In this document: positions 19,090 through 30,140 of the stretch, piece after piece
Layout of the letters: each line of letters begins with the position of its first letter
Position numbering within the stretch: the stretch's first letter is position 1
Source: Drosophila pseudoobscura
Lineage: Eukaryota > Arthropoda > Insecta > Diptera > Drosophilidae
Direction: 5' to 3'
DNA length: 64,000 nucleotides
Assembly (NCBI RefSeq): GCF_009870125.1
Contig: NC_046683.1
Location: 19,167,001-19,231,000 of the forward strand
Position numbers and translations under genes: made by a program
The notes under the pieces: model-generated
Databases searched by the model: none
Told to the model about the DNA's origin: nothing
The model's input: only the letters and a program-made list of their open reading frames with translations

Positions 19090-20790
19090 CTGATTAAATT
19101 ATTTCCCATTTCTGACGGAACATAAAGCAATTCGAAATCAGCATCTTTTCTATAAACAATACCATCTTCTAGTACAACATTTTTCACTGGTTCTCTTTCG
19201 AACTTATACTTCAACTGAATTATAGTGCTATCTCTATTTTCTATATCTATAACTGAAACTATTAGATCCTTATTTTTGTGTTCCCCAACTGAAACTTTTG
19301 AGTCGTAACTGAATTCTGGACCTATTGTGTCGTACCGAAAACTTTTCCAGCTCCGTTGGTGCTTCTAAATTGACTAAGTATATACCTAACTGAGTCGTAC
19401 TTAATGGTTCACTATAAAAACTTCTAATGTTTTTAATTATTCTGCCTATAATAAAAATCTTTCCTAATTCCTCTTCAAATGACTCGATTTGAATAGGAAC
19501 ATCTCCTCTTACAAAGCAAAAATGATCTGGCTTACTATCTTTTAGGGTACTGTTCTGAATCTTTAAAACCTTGCCTACTAGCAATACTGGTTCTTTATCG
19601 GGAGCAACGTACCTATCTTCGATTGTTTTTCTGAATATTTGTTCTAAGATATGTGTTGGCTTTCGGACAAAATGTTTAAGAGTTTGCAAATAATTTTCAA
19701 AAGCGTAAGAGGATCCTGAAATCGGGTTTCCGACTTGCTTTACAGTCTCTCTTACGTGAAGTAAGCCGTGAACATTGTAGGACACACTGTTTTCACCGAA
19801 AATAATAGGAAAGTTCTCAACAAACAGATTTAACATTTTTTGAGCATTTTCTATATTACTTTCGCGCTGTTTTTGCGAGCAGAGTAGTCTATATATATGC
19901 ACAGTGCAGCAATAGAAAGACATAGTACAGCTCTTCATGGATTGTATCTTTAAGAGCTACAATCCCAGTATGCAATAGGAATTGCCTAAACTCAGTGCTT
20001 TTCCAGTTCGGAAGCTCTAACAATGTTCTGGGCTTCCGTGCAAACTCCCTGGGTATATGACTTCGCATTGATGTTAATATTTCGGAAATCGTAACTTTAT
20101 TTTGTTTAGAAATTTTACTTTTTACTTTATTATAAAATATTCTTTCCAAAAATTTTCGCATTACACCCAAATCTACAAGATGCATGCAATCAGGGGAACT
20201 TGAGTAATCATTAGGACCCCAAGCTTTTCAAAAGCGGAAGGAACCGTTAAATAATCACTACTATGATGCTTTGGATACTTTCGGCTTGAAAAAGCTTCAT
20301 CTGTTATTAACTCTGCACAACTAGTGCTGTAAGTTAATGTAGAATCCACTTTATGCGCTACCTGTATACATTTGGTACAGCCGTGGCTTGACGTGTGTCC
20401 AGGTGTGCCTGTAACAAATGCTCTTGCAGGAGCATCGCAAACAACAGCTCGAATTTTCAAGTGAACAGTTTTATCTTGAATGGTGAGTCCATTTGCCTTT
20501 AAATCGGACAACTCATTTGTGAACTTTGACAAAAACCCTTCAGAATTAAATGGCTTATTGTGACCCGAAAAAATACCTATGGGGAAGACCGGACATTTGT
20601 TTAAATTGTTTACTCTAATTAAAATAGGCCACAATTGTGCACGAGAACTTTTAAATAATGGAAGCCCGTCAACATTAACATCAATACTTAATATATCGGG
20701 AAGATTCTGAATCACCGATAATTTGTTTAATTGCTTTGATAAACCAATATGCAAATAAGAGCCGCCTCCTATTTGCATTATTTCAGGCTT
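19090..20790 (-). pseudogene. CACTA (TNP2-type) transposase with frameshifts
   Basis: Read leftward, the first frame (20,778-20,173) has LSIDVNVDGLPLFKSS, PIGIFSGHNKP and VCDAPARAFVTGTPGHTS, the conserved central blocks of animal CACTA transposases. A frameshift near 20,215 leads to CMHLVDLGVMRKF and FAKPRT-type sequence (PREFARKPRTLLELP). Another near 19,905 leads to FPIIFGENSVSYNVHGLLHV and the C-terminal part, which runs on weakly to about 19,090. The 5' end beyond 20,790 is cut by the DINE-1 pair. It is the most complete CACTA transposase in the window but is dead. Confidence 0.8.
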
Positions 20791-20813
20791 TTCATTGCTA
20801 TTAAATCAAAAAC

Positions 20814-21938
20814 GAGGGGGAACGTTGTGAGTTGCTGCGGACACCGCAACTCTACGGTTATACCCGATACTAAGTCAGTATGGCTCTCCTCCGGCAGACG
20901 CCGCTAATATTAAACGACACGACAAAGAGTGCGTGCGAGAGAGACAGAAAATCAGTCTGAGCGTGACGTCGGGCGCTGCGTAGCCACTGCAAATTGATTT
21001 GTTCCTTTTGGCTATAAAAATGATCTGATCTGATCCAGATTCAGCAATCTAATAGATATGGTCATTATCTATGATTCTGCGTTTTTAGTTTTCTCAAATC
21101 TGCAATATTGTGGATGCAACAGATTTTCGTCCTTTGTGGGGGCGGATGGGGGTGGGGCGAAATTCTGAGATATACGTTTTATAGTGACATCTTAAAGGAG
21201 TGTGTGCACCAAATTTGGTTACTCTAGCCTTAATAGTCTCTGAGATTTGTGGTTGCCTCAGATTTTCGTCCTTTGCGGGGGCGGAAGGGGGTGTGGCGAA
21301 ATTTGAACAGGAAACGGTCAAGGTCCGATATCACAGGAGTGTGGATACCAAATTTGGTTGCTCTGGCTTTTATAGGTTCTGAGATCCTTGAACTCACATT
21401 TTACAATTGGCAAAACCGACCATGAAACCTGTGTGTTAGAGTGAGACAGAGCGAGAAAGAGTGAAATTGTTTTCGTGATTCTGGCTGTAATAATTATACG
21501 ATCTGGTTCAGATTTTGCACTCTAGAAGATATAGTCATCTTCTACGATTCTGCGTTTTTAGTTTTCTCGTATCGTCGAAATTGTGGATGCCACAGATTTT
21601 TGCCCTTTGTGGGGGCGGAAGTGGGCGGGGCAAAGTTTTGAAATATTTTTGGAGCAGTGACATATCACAGAAGTCTGGATCCAAAACATCGTTGCTCTAG
21701 CTCTTATAGTCTTTGAGCATTAGGCGCTGAAGGGGACGGACAGACGGACAGACGGACAGACGGACGGACGGACAGACGGACAGACAGACATGGCTCAATC
21801 GACTCGGCTATTGATGCTGATCAAGAATATATATACTTTATGGGGTCGGAAACGATTCCTTCTGGACGTTACACACATCCACTTTTACCACAAATCTAAT
21901 ATACCCCAATACTCATTTTGAGTATCGGGTATAAAAAG
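20814..21938 (+). repeat. DINE-1/Helentron-like element, left arm of an inverted pair
   Basis: This copy starts GAGGGGGAACGTTGTGAG and ends with ATCGGGTATAAAAAG at 21,938. It has a repeated module (AGATTTTCGTCCTTTG at about 21,121 and 21,261), a GACGGACAGACG microsatellite at about 21,736-21,790 and the conserved core at about 21,808-21,850. There is no coding capacity. With the next feature it makes an inverted pair of more than 1 kb separated by about 80 bp. Confidence 0.8.
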
Positions 21939-22020
21939 GCCTAACATTCAAATTTTCTTCATTTAAAATTTTAATCAATCTAAGACGCAACTACGCTTCG
22001 GTTTGTGCTTCACAAACCAC

Positions 22021-23107
22021 TTTTTATACCCGATACTCAAAATGAGTATTGGGGTATATTAGATTTGTGGTGAAAATGGCTGTGTGTAACGTCCAGAAGG
22101 AATCGTTTCCGACCCCATAAAGTATATATATTCTTGATCAGCATCAATAGCCGAGTCGATTGAGCCCTGTCTGTCTGTCCCTATCAGTGCCTAGTGCTCA
22201 AAGACTATAAGAGCTAGAGCAACGACGTTTTATATCCGGACTTCTGTGATATGTCACTGCTACAAGAATATTTCAAAACTTTGCCCCGCCCACTTCCGCC
22301 CACACAAAGAGCGAAAATCTGTGGCATCCACAATTTCGACGATACAAGAAAACTAAAAACGCAGAATCGTAGAAGATGACTACGACTGACTTCTAGAGTG
22401 CAAAATCTGAAAATCTGATCGTATAATTATTATAGCCAGAATCAAGAAAACAATTTCATTCTTTCTCGCTCTGTCTCTCTCTAACACACAGGTTTCATGG
22501 TCGGTTTTGCCAATTGCAAAATATGAGTTCAAGGATCTCAGAACCTATAAGAGCCAGAGCAACCAAACTTGGTATCCACACTCCTGTGATGTCGGACCTT
22601 GACCGTTTTGTGTCAAAATTTCGCCACACCCCTTCCGCCCACGCAAAGGACGAAAATCTGGAGCATCCACAAATCTCAGAGACTATTAAGGCAAAAGTAA
22701 CCAAATTTGGTATCCACACTCCTGTTTGATCTCACTATAAAACGTTTATCTCAAAATTTGGCCCTACGCCTTTCCGCCCCCACAAAGAAACAAAATCTGT
22801 GGCATACACAATATTGAAGATTCGAGAAAACTAAAAGCGCAGAATCATAGATAATGATCATATCTATCAGATTGCTGAATCTGGATCAGATCAGATCATT
22901 TTCATAGCCAAAAGGAACAAATCAATTTGCAGTGGCTACGCAGCGCCCGACGTCACGCTCAGACTGATTTTCTGTCTCTCTCGCACGCACCCTTTGTCGT
23001 GTCGTTAAATATTAGCGGCGTCTGCCGGAGGAGAGCCATACTGACTTAGTATCGGGTATAACTGTAGAGTTGCGGTGTCCGCAGCAACTCACAACGCTCC
23101 CCCTTCT
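22021..23107 (-). repeat. DINE-1/Helentron-like element, right arm of an inverted pair
   Basis: This is the reverse-complement partner of 20,814-21,938. It begins TTTTTATACCCGATACTC at 22,021 and ends at about 23,107 with ACAACGCTCCCCCTTC, matching the start of the left arm inverted. The same modules appear in reverse order, with a shorter microsatellite near 22,170. The spacer 21,939-22,020 has no recognised content. Confidence 0.8.
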
Positions 23108-23466
23108 TTTATTTTGTGTAGTAAAAAGATTAGATTAGATTAGTGAATTAAGTTTAATTGGCTTTTGCCCCTTCGACCCGGTCAAAATCGCCGTCTTTCA
23201 AAGAAAATCTTTCCTTAAATCCCGCTGTAAAAAAAATAATCATGTTAATTATTGTTGAGAAATTACGCGCCTAGTTGTAATTTAATGTTCGTGTATATTA
23301 CAACTGCCCTATTCATATGCACATGATTGTATTGCACCGCTTAAGTAACTATTTTTACGCGCATAGCTTTGTTGTTCTTGCTTGTGTCCAAAACATAGCT
23401 GTAATGTACTCACACATATAGCTAAAGCCCGCAACTGCACACGCATACATCCACATATGTGTACCG
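23108..23466 (+). repeat. Unnamed dispersed repeat, left part, split by a LOA insertion
   Basis: This is the plus-oriented counterpart of the repeat at 15,630-16,160. Matching pieces include GGTCAAAATCGCCGTCTT, GCCCTATTCAT and CTGCACACGCATACATCC. Its right end carries the 14-bp target duplication ACATATGTGTACCG (23,453-23,466). The continuation of the repeat resumes at 25,131. Confidence 0.6.
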
Positions 23467-24940
23467 ATATGCCGATATGCCTATTGGACACCGCGGGGAA
23501 AATCCTCGAGAAGATCATGTGCACAAGGCTAGAGCGAGCCATGCAGCGAGGGGGCGACCTGTCTCCAATGCAATTTGGTTTCCGCAGGCGCCACTCCACA
23601 CTAGACGCGCTATCAACGGTGGCAGACATTGCAGCAAAGGCAATCGAAGGCAACCGTTGGAAGGGCGGTGCCAAAAAATACTGTATAGTGGAGACTACTT
23701 CCGGGACCGGGTGCTAATGTACGAGACTGAAGAAGGTACTAAGATGCACGAGATAACTGGTGGCGTCCCACAAGGATCGGTCATTGGGCCACTACTTTGG
23801 AACGCTATGTATGATGGCATCCTGCGTCTGCAAGTTCCCGAGGACACGAAAATGATAGGGTTCGCCGACGACGTGGCACTAGTGGCCGTAGCAAAAAATC
23901 TCAAGGATGCGGAAGTCAAATGTGACGCCTCAATAAGGAGAATCAGAGAGTGGCTGGGCTCCGCTGGGCTACAACTGGCCGACCACAAAACGGAAGTAGT
24001 CCTGATCAGCAGCCGAAAAAAAACCGAAACAGCGCTGGTGAACGTGGGATCTTGCAGGATAGAGTCCGTGAGAGCCATACGGTACCTGGGAGTGATGCTT
24101 GACACACGGCTATGCTTCCGTGAGCACCTCAGCCAGGTGAGCATAAGAGCTGCGGCACTGGGCAGGGCACTAAACAAAATAATGCTCAACACGAGGGGCC
24201 GGAAGCAAGGACGGCGGCTCCTACTACACAACGTGCTAAAGGCGACAGTACTATACGGTGCAGCGGTCTGGGCTAAGGCGGCCAACACAAAAGCCTATAT
24301 GAGGAAGATTCAGGCAACATATCGGCTGGGAGCCCTGCGAGTATGCAGTGCTTTCCGCACGATATCCGACGACGCGGCTCTGATCATTGTTGGAACGGCA
24401 CCAATCGACCTTTTAGCAAGGGAGGCGGCCAAAATATACTCGCAGCGAAGAGATATAGCGCCGGCGGAGCCAAATAGGGACGCTATCGGACAACGGGAGC
24501 GGCAGCAAACAATGGCCGAGTGGCAGCGCAGATGGACGGAGTCGACGAAGGGGAGATGGACGAACCCTAATCCCAAGAGTCGAAGAGTGGTGCAAGCGAA
24601 GTCACGGGAGTGTAAACTTCTACCTGACGCAACTCTTAAGCGGCCACAGTTGCTTTAAAGCATACTTGCATAGGTTTGGCCACGAAATAGACGGAGAGTG
24701 TCCTGCCTGAGACGGAACGCCAGAGGACGCGGAGCACATCCTCTTCAACTGCGCGAGATTCGAAGCGGAGAGAGAGAGTATGGAGGACTGCTGTGGAGAA
24801 AGGCTGACAAAGGAAACACTGGTGAGAGCGATGCTGGAAGACACGCGCAAATGGGATGCTGTATGCAACTGTGCGTGCGTAGTAATGCGTAAGCTACGCG
24901 AGGCCGAGCGCGCCAGAAGACGGCAGACAGGAGGGGCATA
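23467..24940 (+). pseudogene. LOA-type reverse transcriptase, C-terminal part
   Basis: The first frame reads LLDTAGKILEKIMCTRLERA and FGFRRRHSTLDAL, the early RT blocks. An internal deletion near 23,670-23,690 removes the region that should hold RT motif A (first catalytic Asp). The main frame then gives GGVPQGSVIGPLLWN and MIGFADDVALVA (catalytic Asp pair), the RT thumb and a long basic tail. A frameshift near 24,570 and a TGA at about 24,708 break the tail, after which GTPEDAEHILFNCARFEAE shows the Cys/His motif. It cannot make active RT. Confidence 0.85.
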
Positions 24941-25130
24941 GAGTGCCCGCCCGGGCCCTGCGACGCAATACTTGACGGTCGTCCCGCAGGAGCACCTGGC
25001 AAACCAAACCTACCTACTCAAACACCTAATACTTCTTTCTATACTACTAATTCTATCCTGCTGTATATATCATGTAAACGCTTTTCCCTTCCATTTTTCA
25101 CTACCTAATAAAATATGGAAAAAAAAACAT
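23467..25130 (+). mobile_element. 5'-truncated LOA-type non-LTR insertion with 14-bp target duplication
   Basis: The insertion is bounded by ACATATGTGTACCG at 23,453-23,466 and 25,131-25,144. It starts within the reverse transcriptase (PICLLDTAGKILEKI) and ends with ATGG followed by a short A run, as expected after target-primed reverse transcription. It holds the 3' half of ORF2 and a short 3' UTR (about 24,940-25,130). Part of it was later duplicated to 30,141-30,870. Confidence 0.9.
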
Positions 25131-26029
25131 ACATATGTGTACCGTTTTGCATTAGACCGTCGCGACGCAGTTCTCTTTTGGCTCGACTTCTTTTGTGGAG
25201 TGGAAGTTAGTAGAAATTTCTAGATAAAACCAACCGCACGCATAGTTTGTACCGCCGCATCATCGACAAATACTTTGTAATATAACCACCAATATAAATA
25301 AATAAGCTCAATATTCAAAAGATTATACAGTCCACTAAGTCATAACCACGTCCATTACATTTTTCAAACTGCACGACATTGATGTCCCCATTAAATTCCG
25401 TAATTTGTTTATCTAATAAAAGAAAATAATGAAAAAATAATGTTAACTAGCTGCCATAGAAGGATTTCAGTTCTAGCGGCCCACAATACTAGAACACACA
25501 CACGCAAAGTACGTGAGAATGCGTGTGCACCCATACATTCAAATATTCAAATAGCATCAGCATCAGATCTCTGAAAACGAAAGAAGCATACAAACACACA
25601 TTTTTGTCGAAACTTATTGTGTGTGTACTCGTTGTTTGGCTCATGATGACGCATCAGTACCCGAACGCCAGAGCCGAAGTCTTTATTGACGCTAGTAAAT
25701 AAGACGAATGCGCAGTCGCAGCGACGCAGCGACGCAGCAGAATGGCTACTGCGACTCTGCAGCCTATAAAAGACGTGCGCTTAGCTCATTTGGCGACTTT
25801 TTTCTCAAATTTTTCCAACCTTCGGGTCCGAAAAGTCCATCCTCACCAGTTTTCTGGCCTCCCGTTGAGGCGCTTCTTGTGTTGCGCATGCGCGCCTTGT
25901 GTCGCACTTCATATTTCCTCGCGTATTGGAACTCTTGCGAGTTGCGGTGGAGTGCCTCCTACGGTTTGCGACTGCGGTAACGCCTGTTCCTGCGATATAC
26001 AACCCTTTTTAAGGCCAAAAATCGATCTT
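25131..26029. other. Rest of the unnamed repeat and GC-rich non-coding block
   Basis: The unnamed repeat continues from 25,131 to about 25,410 (AACCAACCGCACGCATAG is the shared mark). After that come CA-rich stretches and, at 25,700-25,990, a block with repeated GCGACGCAG units and a TATA-like CTATAAAAG at about 25,766. The open frame over 25,742-26,041 has odd composition and no motif, so I do not call it a gene. It may be the promoter or end of an unrecognised element. A second copy is at 31,330-31,640. Confidence 0.4.
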
Positions 26030-26636
26030 TCAATTTTTTAAAGCCATTCTCTCCTTTTTTTGGTCAGCCATTAACTCATAATATTTGTTTCTATAATATT
26101 TCTCGTTTTGCTCTCTTTTTAAGCAATTTTCACAGAACTTGATATTAATCGACTCTTTATTTTCTAATGAAACTTTATCAGGCGCTTCTGTAACGCACTG
26201 TTGCTCTAGTTCGTTTGACATTATATTATGCACATCTGCCAGTTTAATTCTCTTAGCCAGCAAAAATGTTCCTATTGGTTCATTGTCTTGTTTAGTTTCT
26301 GAAAATTCGTAATCATTACAAAGATCTGCATTGAATGCAGTTCATAAGGTATTTTCAGACAAGTTTAATGTTGGAACTGCATTCGCCTTTAATTTACACA
26401 CTCCTAAATACTTAACATCAAAATGTCGGTCACAAATTCGTGCAGTTTTTTTCTTTCAGCAAATTGCTATCCAAACCACAAACCTCAACCCATTTATTAA
26501 ACATTAATAAATTCTGTGGAAATTTAAATAATCTAACAGGGAAATCGGACGAACTATTTCTATACCCACTGAGACAAGAAGAAATAATTAATTTTCTACC
26601 GGTTTTTCGGTTATCTTTTTGATTAGCGAACGACAT
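26030..26636 (-). pseudogene. THAP-domain protein remnant, copy 1 (P-element-like N-terminus)
   Basis: Read leftward from 26,636, MSFANQKDNRKTGRK leads to SSCLSGYRNSSSDFPVRLF and NKWVEVCGLDSN. After a frameshift near 26,435 it continues with CDRHFDVKYLG and KLKANAVPTLNL. Spacing of Cys residues, a following Cys-x2-His and the AVPT box match the THAP zinc finger, the DNA-binding domain of P-element transposases and many fly proteins. A second frame (26,263-26,030) has a CENC motif and a coiled-coil-like stretch. It ends at 26,030 with no catalytic part. It may be the detached N-terminus of the P-like family seen at 37,838-38,770. Confidence 0.65.
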
Positions 26637-26639
26637 AGT

Positions 26640-27500
26640 ATTTTATAATAATCCAACTATGTAGGTTAATAATAATATTTATAATAGTATATTCATTTTA
26701 ATATAATGCACTTCACTGCGCACTGACTTTACACACACACTCAACGCATTCACTTGCCGATAAGGGGGAGAGATTCTAGCCACCCAAACGTAGAGCTTTA
26801 CTCTGCACCCACTTAGATATAACAAAAACGAGCAATCTTATATAATTTAATGTAGTTAATGGGGCATAAACGCAACGTACCAGCGGAAAAACGAATCACT
26901 TGTTTTTCGCGCGAGTTACCAGTTCGTCCTTCTTCTTCTTGTAGATGGTCCTGGTTGTTCTTGTATGGGTTTATATTTCTGTCTTTTCCAAAGATTGGTG
27001 TTTGAGTTTGAATAAAGTATGACTGTTCGGTTTCGAGTTCAAAATTGAAGAGCTCTGTCTTTATTAATTCTATTCCTAGGAAGCCTTCGCAGAGGCTTTA
27101 GTACAGAGAGTTTAGTACATAAGGCATATATAAGTATAAAATGTTGCAACGGGCTAGCGTATGTGAAACCGCCGAGTCGGCATTATGCCGGATGTCGGGT
27201 TCTAGTTTCGATGTTGTTTATGTTAAGATGTGTAGGCGGTTGTTTGTGCCGCGGTATGTAGAATGTTGCAACAGTCAAAGTGGTCAAAGTGTTGAGCTGG
27301 ACATTACAATGTCCGGGTTGAACGACATAGTCGTTCAGTGGAACATTGCCATGGCCCGAGGGGGTTTAGGTGGGGGTGTCGCGGTACCGTTATCGGTAAC
27401 TCGCGCGCTTCTTGTCTATCCATCATTCCACGCATTCATACCCATACACACTTGCGTGCCCTTTAAGAGTATACTCTAGTACCAACTCTAGTCCTAAGGG
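26640..27500. other. Possible solo-LTR-like region, copy 1
   Basis: No gene is supported. The stretch at 26,980-27,130 has AATAAAG, then TCTTTATTAATTC and paired GTTTAGTACA-like words, and two TGTTGCAAC words lie at about 27,140 and 27,264. This resembles the R-U5 part of a retrotransposon LTR, but ends, inverted TG/CA termini and target duplication could not be established. The frame at 27,141-27,479 has no recognisable domain. It breaks into the tail of the RING segment at about 27,495. Confidence 0.3.
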
Positions 27501-27551
27501 CCTTCTTCCCTTGGAAAGAGGGAGGCTCTTGGGATGACTTGAAGGACAGGT

Positions 27552-28181
27552 CTACATAGTAATAGATTTAAGCTGCCTCAGGGTCGAGCGCATCCTGCAC
27601 ACGGGACACTTGTGAAAGCGGCGTATGACAGTGCGAATGCATTGGCGGCAGAAAACGTGTCCGCATTTGGTGGCCACTGGATCTCGGCTCGATACGCTCT
27701 CGAAACAAATGGGGCAATTGTAGGTTTCTTCCAAGGACTCGTTTGAGTCGGTGCGCTGGCGCTTCGGTCTCGACGGACCGCTGACTTCGGCATCCGATGC
27801 AGTGGGACCTGTGGTAGCGGTATTGGTGCTGGCGTGGCGGCGACGCCGACTGGTAGATGGGGCCCTAATCCTGTCTGTTGAGAGGGAGTTGGGAGTGCGC
27901 AAGCCAATCGCCGCCTCTGGAGCACGATTCGATGTTGAATCGGAGCGATTATTACGGGGCACCACCATTGGTATCCGGACTAGTATCTCAAGGTACGCAG
28001 ACCTAATTCCCGAAACGATGCGATTTAGAATTCCTCCAGCAGTCACCATGGGGGGAGCAGCCCTTGAGCCCGAGTTCTCTCCATCGGATATGTTGCTGGA
28101 GACTGAAGCATTCGGGGTAGATTGCGAAGATTGTGTGCTGGTTCCGGTGCTAGAGCTAACCTGCAAATTCTCGCTGCTCAT
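27552..28181 (-). CDS. RING-finger protein, RNF4/degringolade-like, copy 2 (209 aa)
   Basis: The frame is fully open and its protein appears identical to copy 1 (11,975-12,604): Ser/Thr-rich N-terminus, basic patch, and a C3HC4 RING ending HKCPVCRMRSTLRQL. ATG is at 28,181. Likely role is E3 ubiquitin transfer, with substrate unknown. The flank after the stop matches copy 1 only as far as CCCTTAGGAC (about 27,495) and then changes, so the C-terminal DUF4806-like exons are missing here. Upstream on the same strand are better preserved DUF4806-like exons (28,369-29,061) and a CACTA transposase. The large opposite-strand frame here is a shadow. Confidence 0.8.
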   Translation of the reverse strand: MSSENLQVSSSTGTSTQSSQSTPNASVSSNISDGENSGSRAAPPMVTAGGILNRIVSGIRSAYLEILVRIPMVVPRNNRSDSTSNRAPEAAIGLRTPNSLSTDRIRAPSTSRRRRHASTNTATTGPTASDAEVSGPSRPKRQRTDSNESLEETYNCPICFESVSSRDPVATKCGHVFCRQCIRTVIRRFHKCPVCRMRSTLRQLKSITM

Positions 28182-28368
28182 ACTGTCTATATTAATATTT
28201 ACATTTAAATTGCGATGTCCAAAATCAAGGGTCACCGAAATAGAGCGTGGAGTGTCTGACACGCAATGGGTCGTAATGTGCAATGAAATCGGACTTATGG
28301 CACAACAATTCGAATATTCACATAATTCAGAAAAATTTTACCAGGAACAATCGATAGCAAAACTATTA

Positions 28369-29061
28369 TTACAACCCTGAAAAATACCAGAACGGAGTCC
28401 GGCCAACACAAAATACATCACTCAAAATAAAGTTTAAGCCGCTCAAAACGCCAGCTGGCTTGAGAATCGATTTCATTGGTGTTATCTGTAAGTGAAACAT
28501 TAAAATATAAAGATAAGACAGAGAAAAAAGTCATAAAATTTAGAGTTTAGATATACTTACATAAATGTCCCTATTTAATTTTATTTTTTCTTCCAGTTCA
28601 ACAAGCTCTTCCTCACGTTTTATAGGGAACTGTCCCCGAATGGGATTCAATTCCCCCTTCTCCTTTACCAGCTGCTTTATTAAAACAGTTTGATCCGCTA
28701 AAATTTGGATCACTGCATTCCATTGATCTAAGAACAATGTTGTTAATTAATTTGATTATAAAAATATTTTTCTATTAATCTTTATTAGTCTTACCACAAA
28801 TAACTGCATTCCCCAATTTTAGAGTTTCTAAAAGTATATAAATAGTTATTTAGATGTATTCATTCCACTATTCATTGGAAACAAAGTTTATATTTACCCG
28901 TCGTTTTTTTGAGCTCCTCTAAAACGTCGGAGCAGGTTTTACCTTTCTCATTTTCTGGAAAAATCGTATTAGCTTTTTTGTTTATTAAGTAATATTTTAA
29001 AATATACTTACCATTGCTTTGCATAGAATAGCGTAAAATTTTTCGCGGTGATGCAATCCTT
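28369..29061 (-). pseudogene. DUF4806-like gene, 5' and middle exons (longest version)
   Basis: Five exons join in one frame on the minus strand: 29,061-29,012, 28,954-28,898, 28,827-28,795, 28,727-28,561 and 28,485-28,369, each with GT/AG junctions. They read RIASPRKILRYSMQSN, ENEKGKTCSDVLEELKKTT, then TLKLGNAVICDQWNAV and the EEELVELEEKI helix. The preserved splicing shows a real spliced gene. The two upstream exons are absent from copy 1, which instead begins with a new ATG exon. Further 5' exons may lie beyond 29,061 but were not identified. The 3' end is lost after the RING segment, so it is a broken gene unless the short stop in the last exon is used. Confidence 0.5.
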
Positions 29062-29476
29062 CTAAAATAAGTGATTTACAATATTTTTGTCTAAAATCTG
29101 CACAGATATATATGTACATATATATATACGGACTAAACACCCCCAGTAAAATCTGTGCTAATTTTAGGTAGTGAATATATATTAAATTTTAAATACAATG
29201 ATGAAGCAATGGAATGACTAAAATAATTCCCTCATAAGGTAAACCTACGGCTGTACTTTGCAAATCTAGAAATTGAAATCTCTCCTCTAATTCTATGAAT
29301 TCATTATCTACTAAAACAATTCCTTATCCGATTGAGGTTATAGGTTCCTCATAGAAACTCCTAATATTTGAAAGCCTTTGCCCTATAATTGCCCCTCCCT
29401 CTTCTTCAGTAAACCCTTTCACCATAATTGGAATATTTCCGTTAATAAAAAAAAAAATTATCTGGTTCCTTTACTG
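29062..29476 (-). other. Link between DUF4806-like gene and CACTA transposase
   Basis: On the minus strand this holds degraded C-terminal CACTA transposase (weak matches to 19,090-19,400, for example a GFTEEEGGAIIGQRL-type stretch near 29,405-29,370) and then AT-rich spacer. No separate gene is seen. Confidence 0.4.
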
Positions 29477-30137
29477 TCAAAAAAAATTATTAAAATAACA
29501 CTTACTACCCACTATCTTAGGATTTCTGTGAACTTTTTTTTCTATCCTGTCATCATAAATTTTTCTAAATATTTGTTCAAGAATTTTACTAGGCTTTCGG
29601 ACACATTTTTTTAAAGTTTGTGAATAGTTCTCAAATGTATACGAGGAGCCGGAAATCGGATCTCCTATTTGTGCTACGGTCTCCTTTACGTGGAATAAAC
29701 TGTGTACATTGTAAGACACGCTGTTTTCACCGAATACAATTGGAAAATTGTGCACAAAGAGATCTAAAATTCGTTGACAATTTTCTTTATTGTATTCACG
29801 AAGTTCAGAGCTGCAAAGCATTCTATATGTGCAATGTAATAAAAGGAATTTATAATAAAGGTCATCACTGACTTCGTTTTTGAAGGCAATAATTCCCGTG
29901 TACAGCAAAAATTGTCTAAACTCCGTGGCCTTCCAATTACACAATTCATCTAAAGACCTAGGCTTACGCGCAAACTCTCGCGGAATGAACTTTTTTAGGA
30001 ACACTAGCTTATCTGAAATGCGTTTCTTTGATTCTGTCGAACTTTTTACGACCAGCTTATTATTTACAAAACTTAACAAAATCTTACGCATCACTCCTAA
30101 CTCTACCAAATGCATACAATCTAATGGAATCTAATGC
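29477..30137 (-). pseudogene. CACTA transposase C-terminal half, copy next to duplication unit 1
   Basis: The minus frame of 212 codons starts MHLVELGVMRKILL, has IPREFARKPRSLDELCNW, FPIVFGENSVSYNVHSLFHV and PISGSSYTFENYSQ, all shared with 19,270-20,185. It ends in a Lys-rich stretch at 29,477. Its N-terminal half is cut away at about 30,138, where LOA RT sequence of duplication unit 2 begins. Orientation and spacing fit a two-gene element: transposase first, then the DUF4806-like gene. Confidence 0.8.
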
Positions 30138-30140
30138 ATA

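Larger units (their letters stand above)
24187..28789. repeat. Direct duplication, unit 1 (4.6 kb)
   Basis: This segment recurs at 30,141-34,405 in the same orientation with very few base changes. Both start at CAACACGAGGGGCC inside the LOA RT and both end at TTATTAGT within the DUF4806-like gene. Unit 1 is the longer one: relative to it, unit 2 lacks about 220 bp (24,868-25,088), about 110 bp near 25,300-25,410 and one 9-bp GCGACGCAG unit near 25,725. It carries LOA 3' end, the unnamed repeat, a THAP remnant, an LTR-like region, a RING gene and part of the DUF4806-like gene. Confidence 0.9.

Noticed and set aside
25742-26041. 99-codon frame after a TATA-like box, repeated in unit 2
   Set aside because: No domain, unusual composition, and the repeat is explained by the segmental duplication, so conservation is no evidence of coding.
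27751-28380. 209-codon open frame opposite RING copy 2 (also at 33,367-33,996 and 11,776-12,405)
   Set aside because: It is the antisense shadow of the RING gene: same codon columns, no domain, and the other strand has a complete C3HC4 finger.
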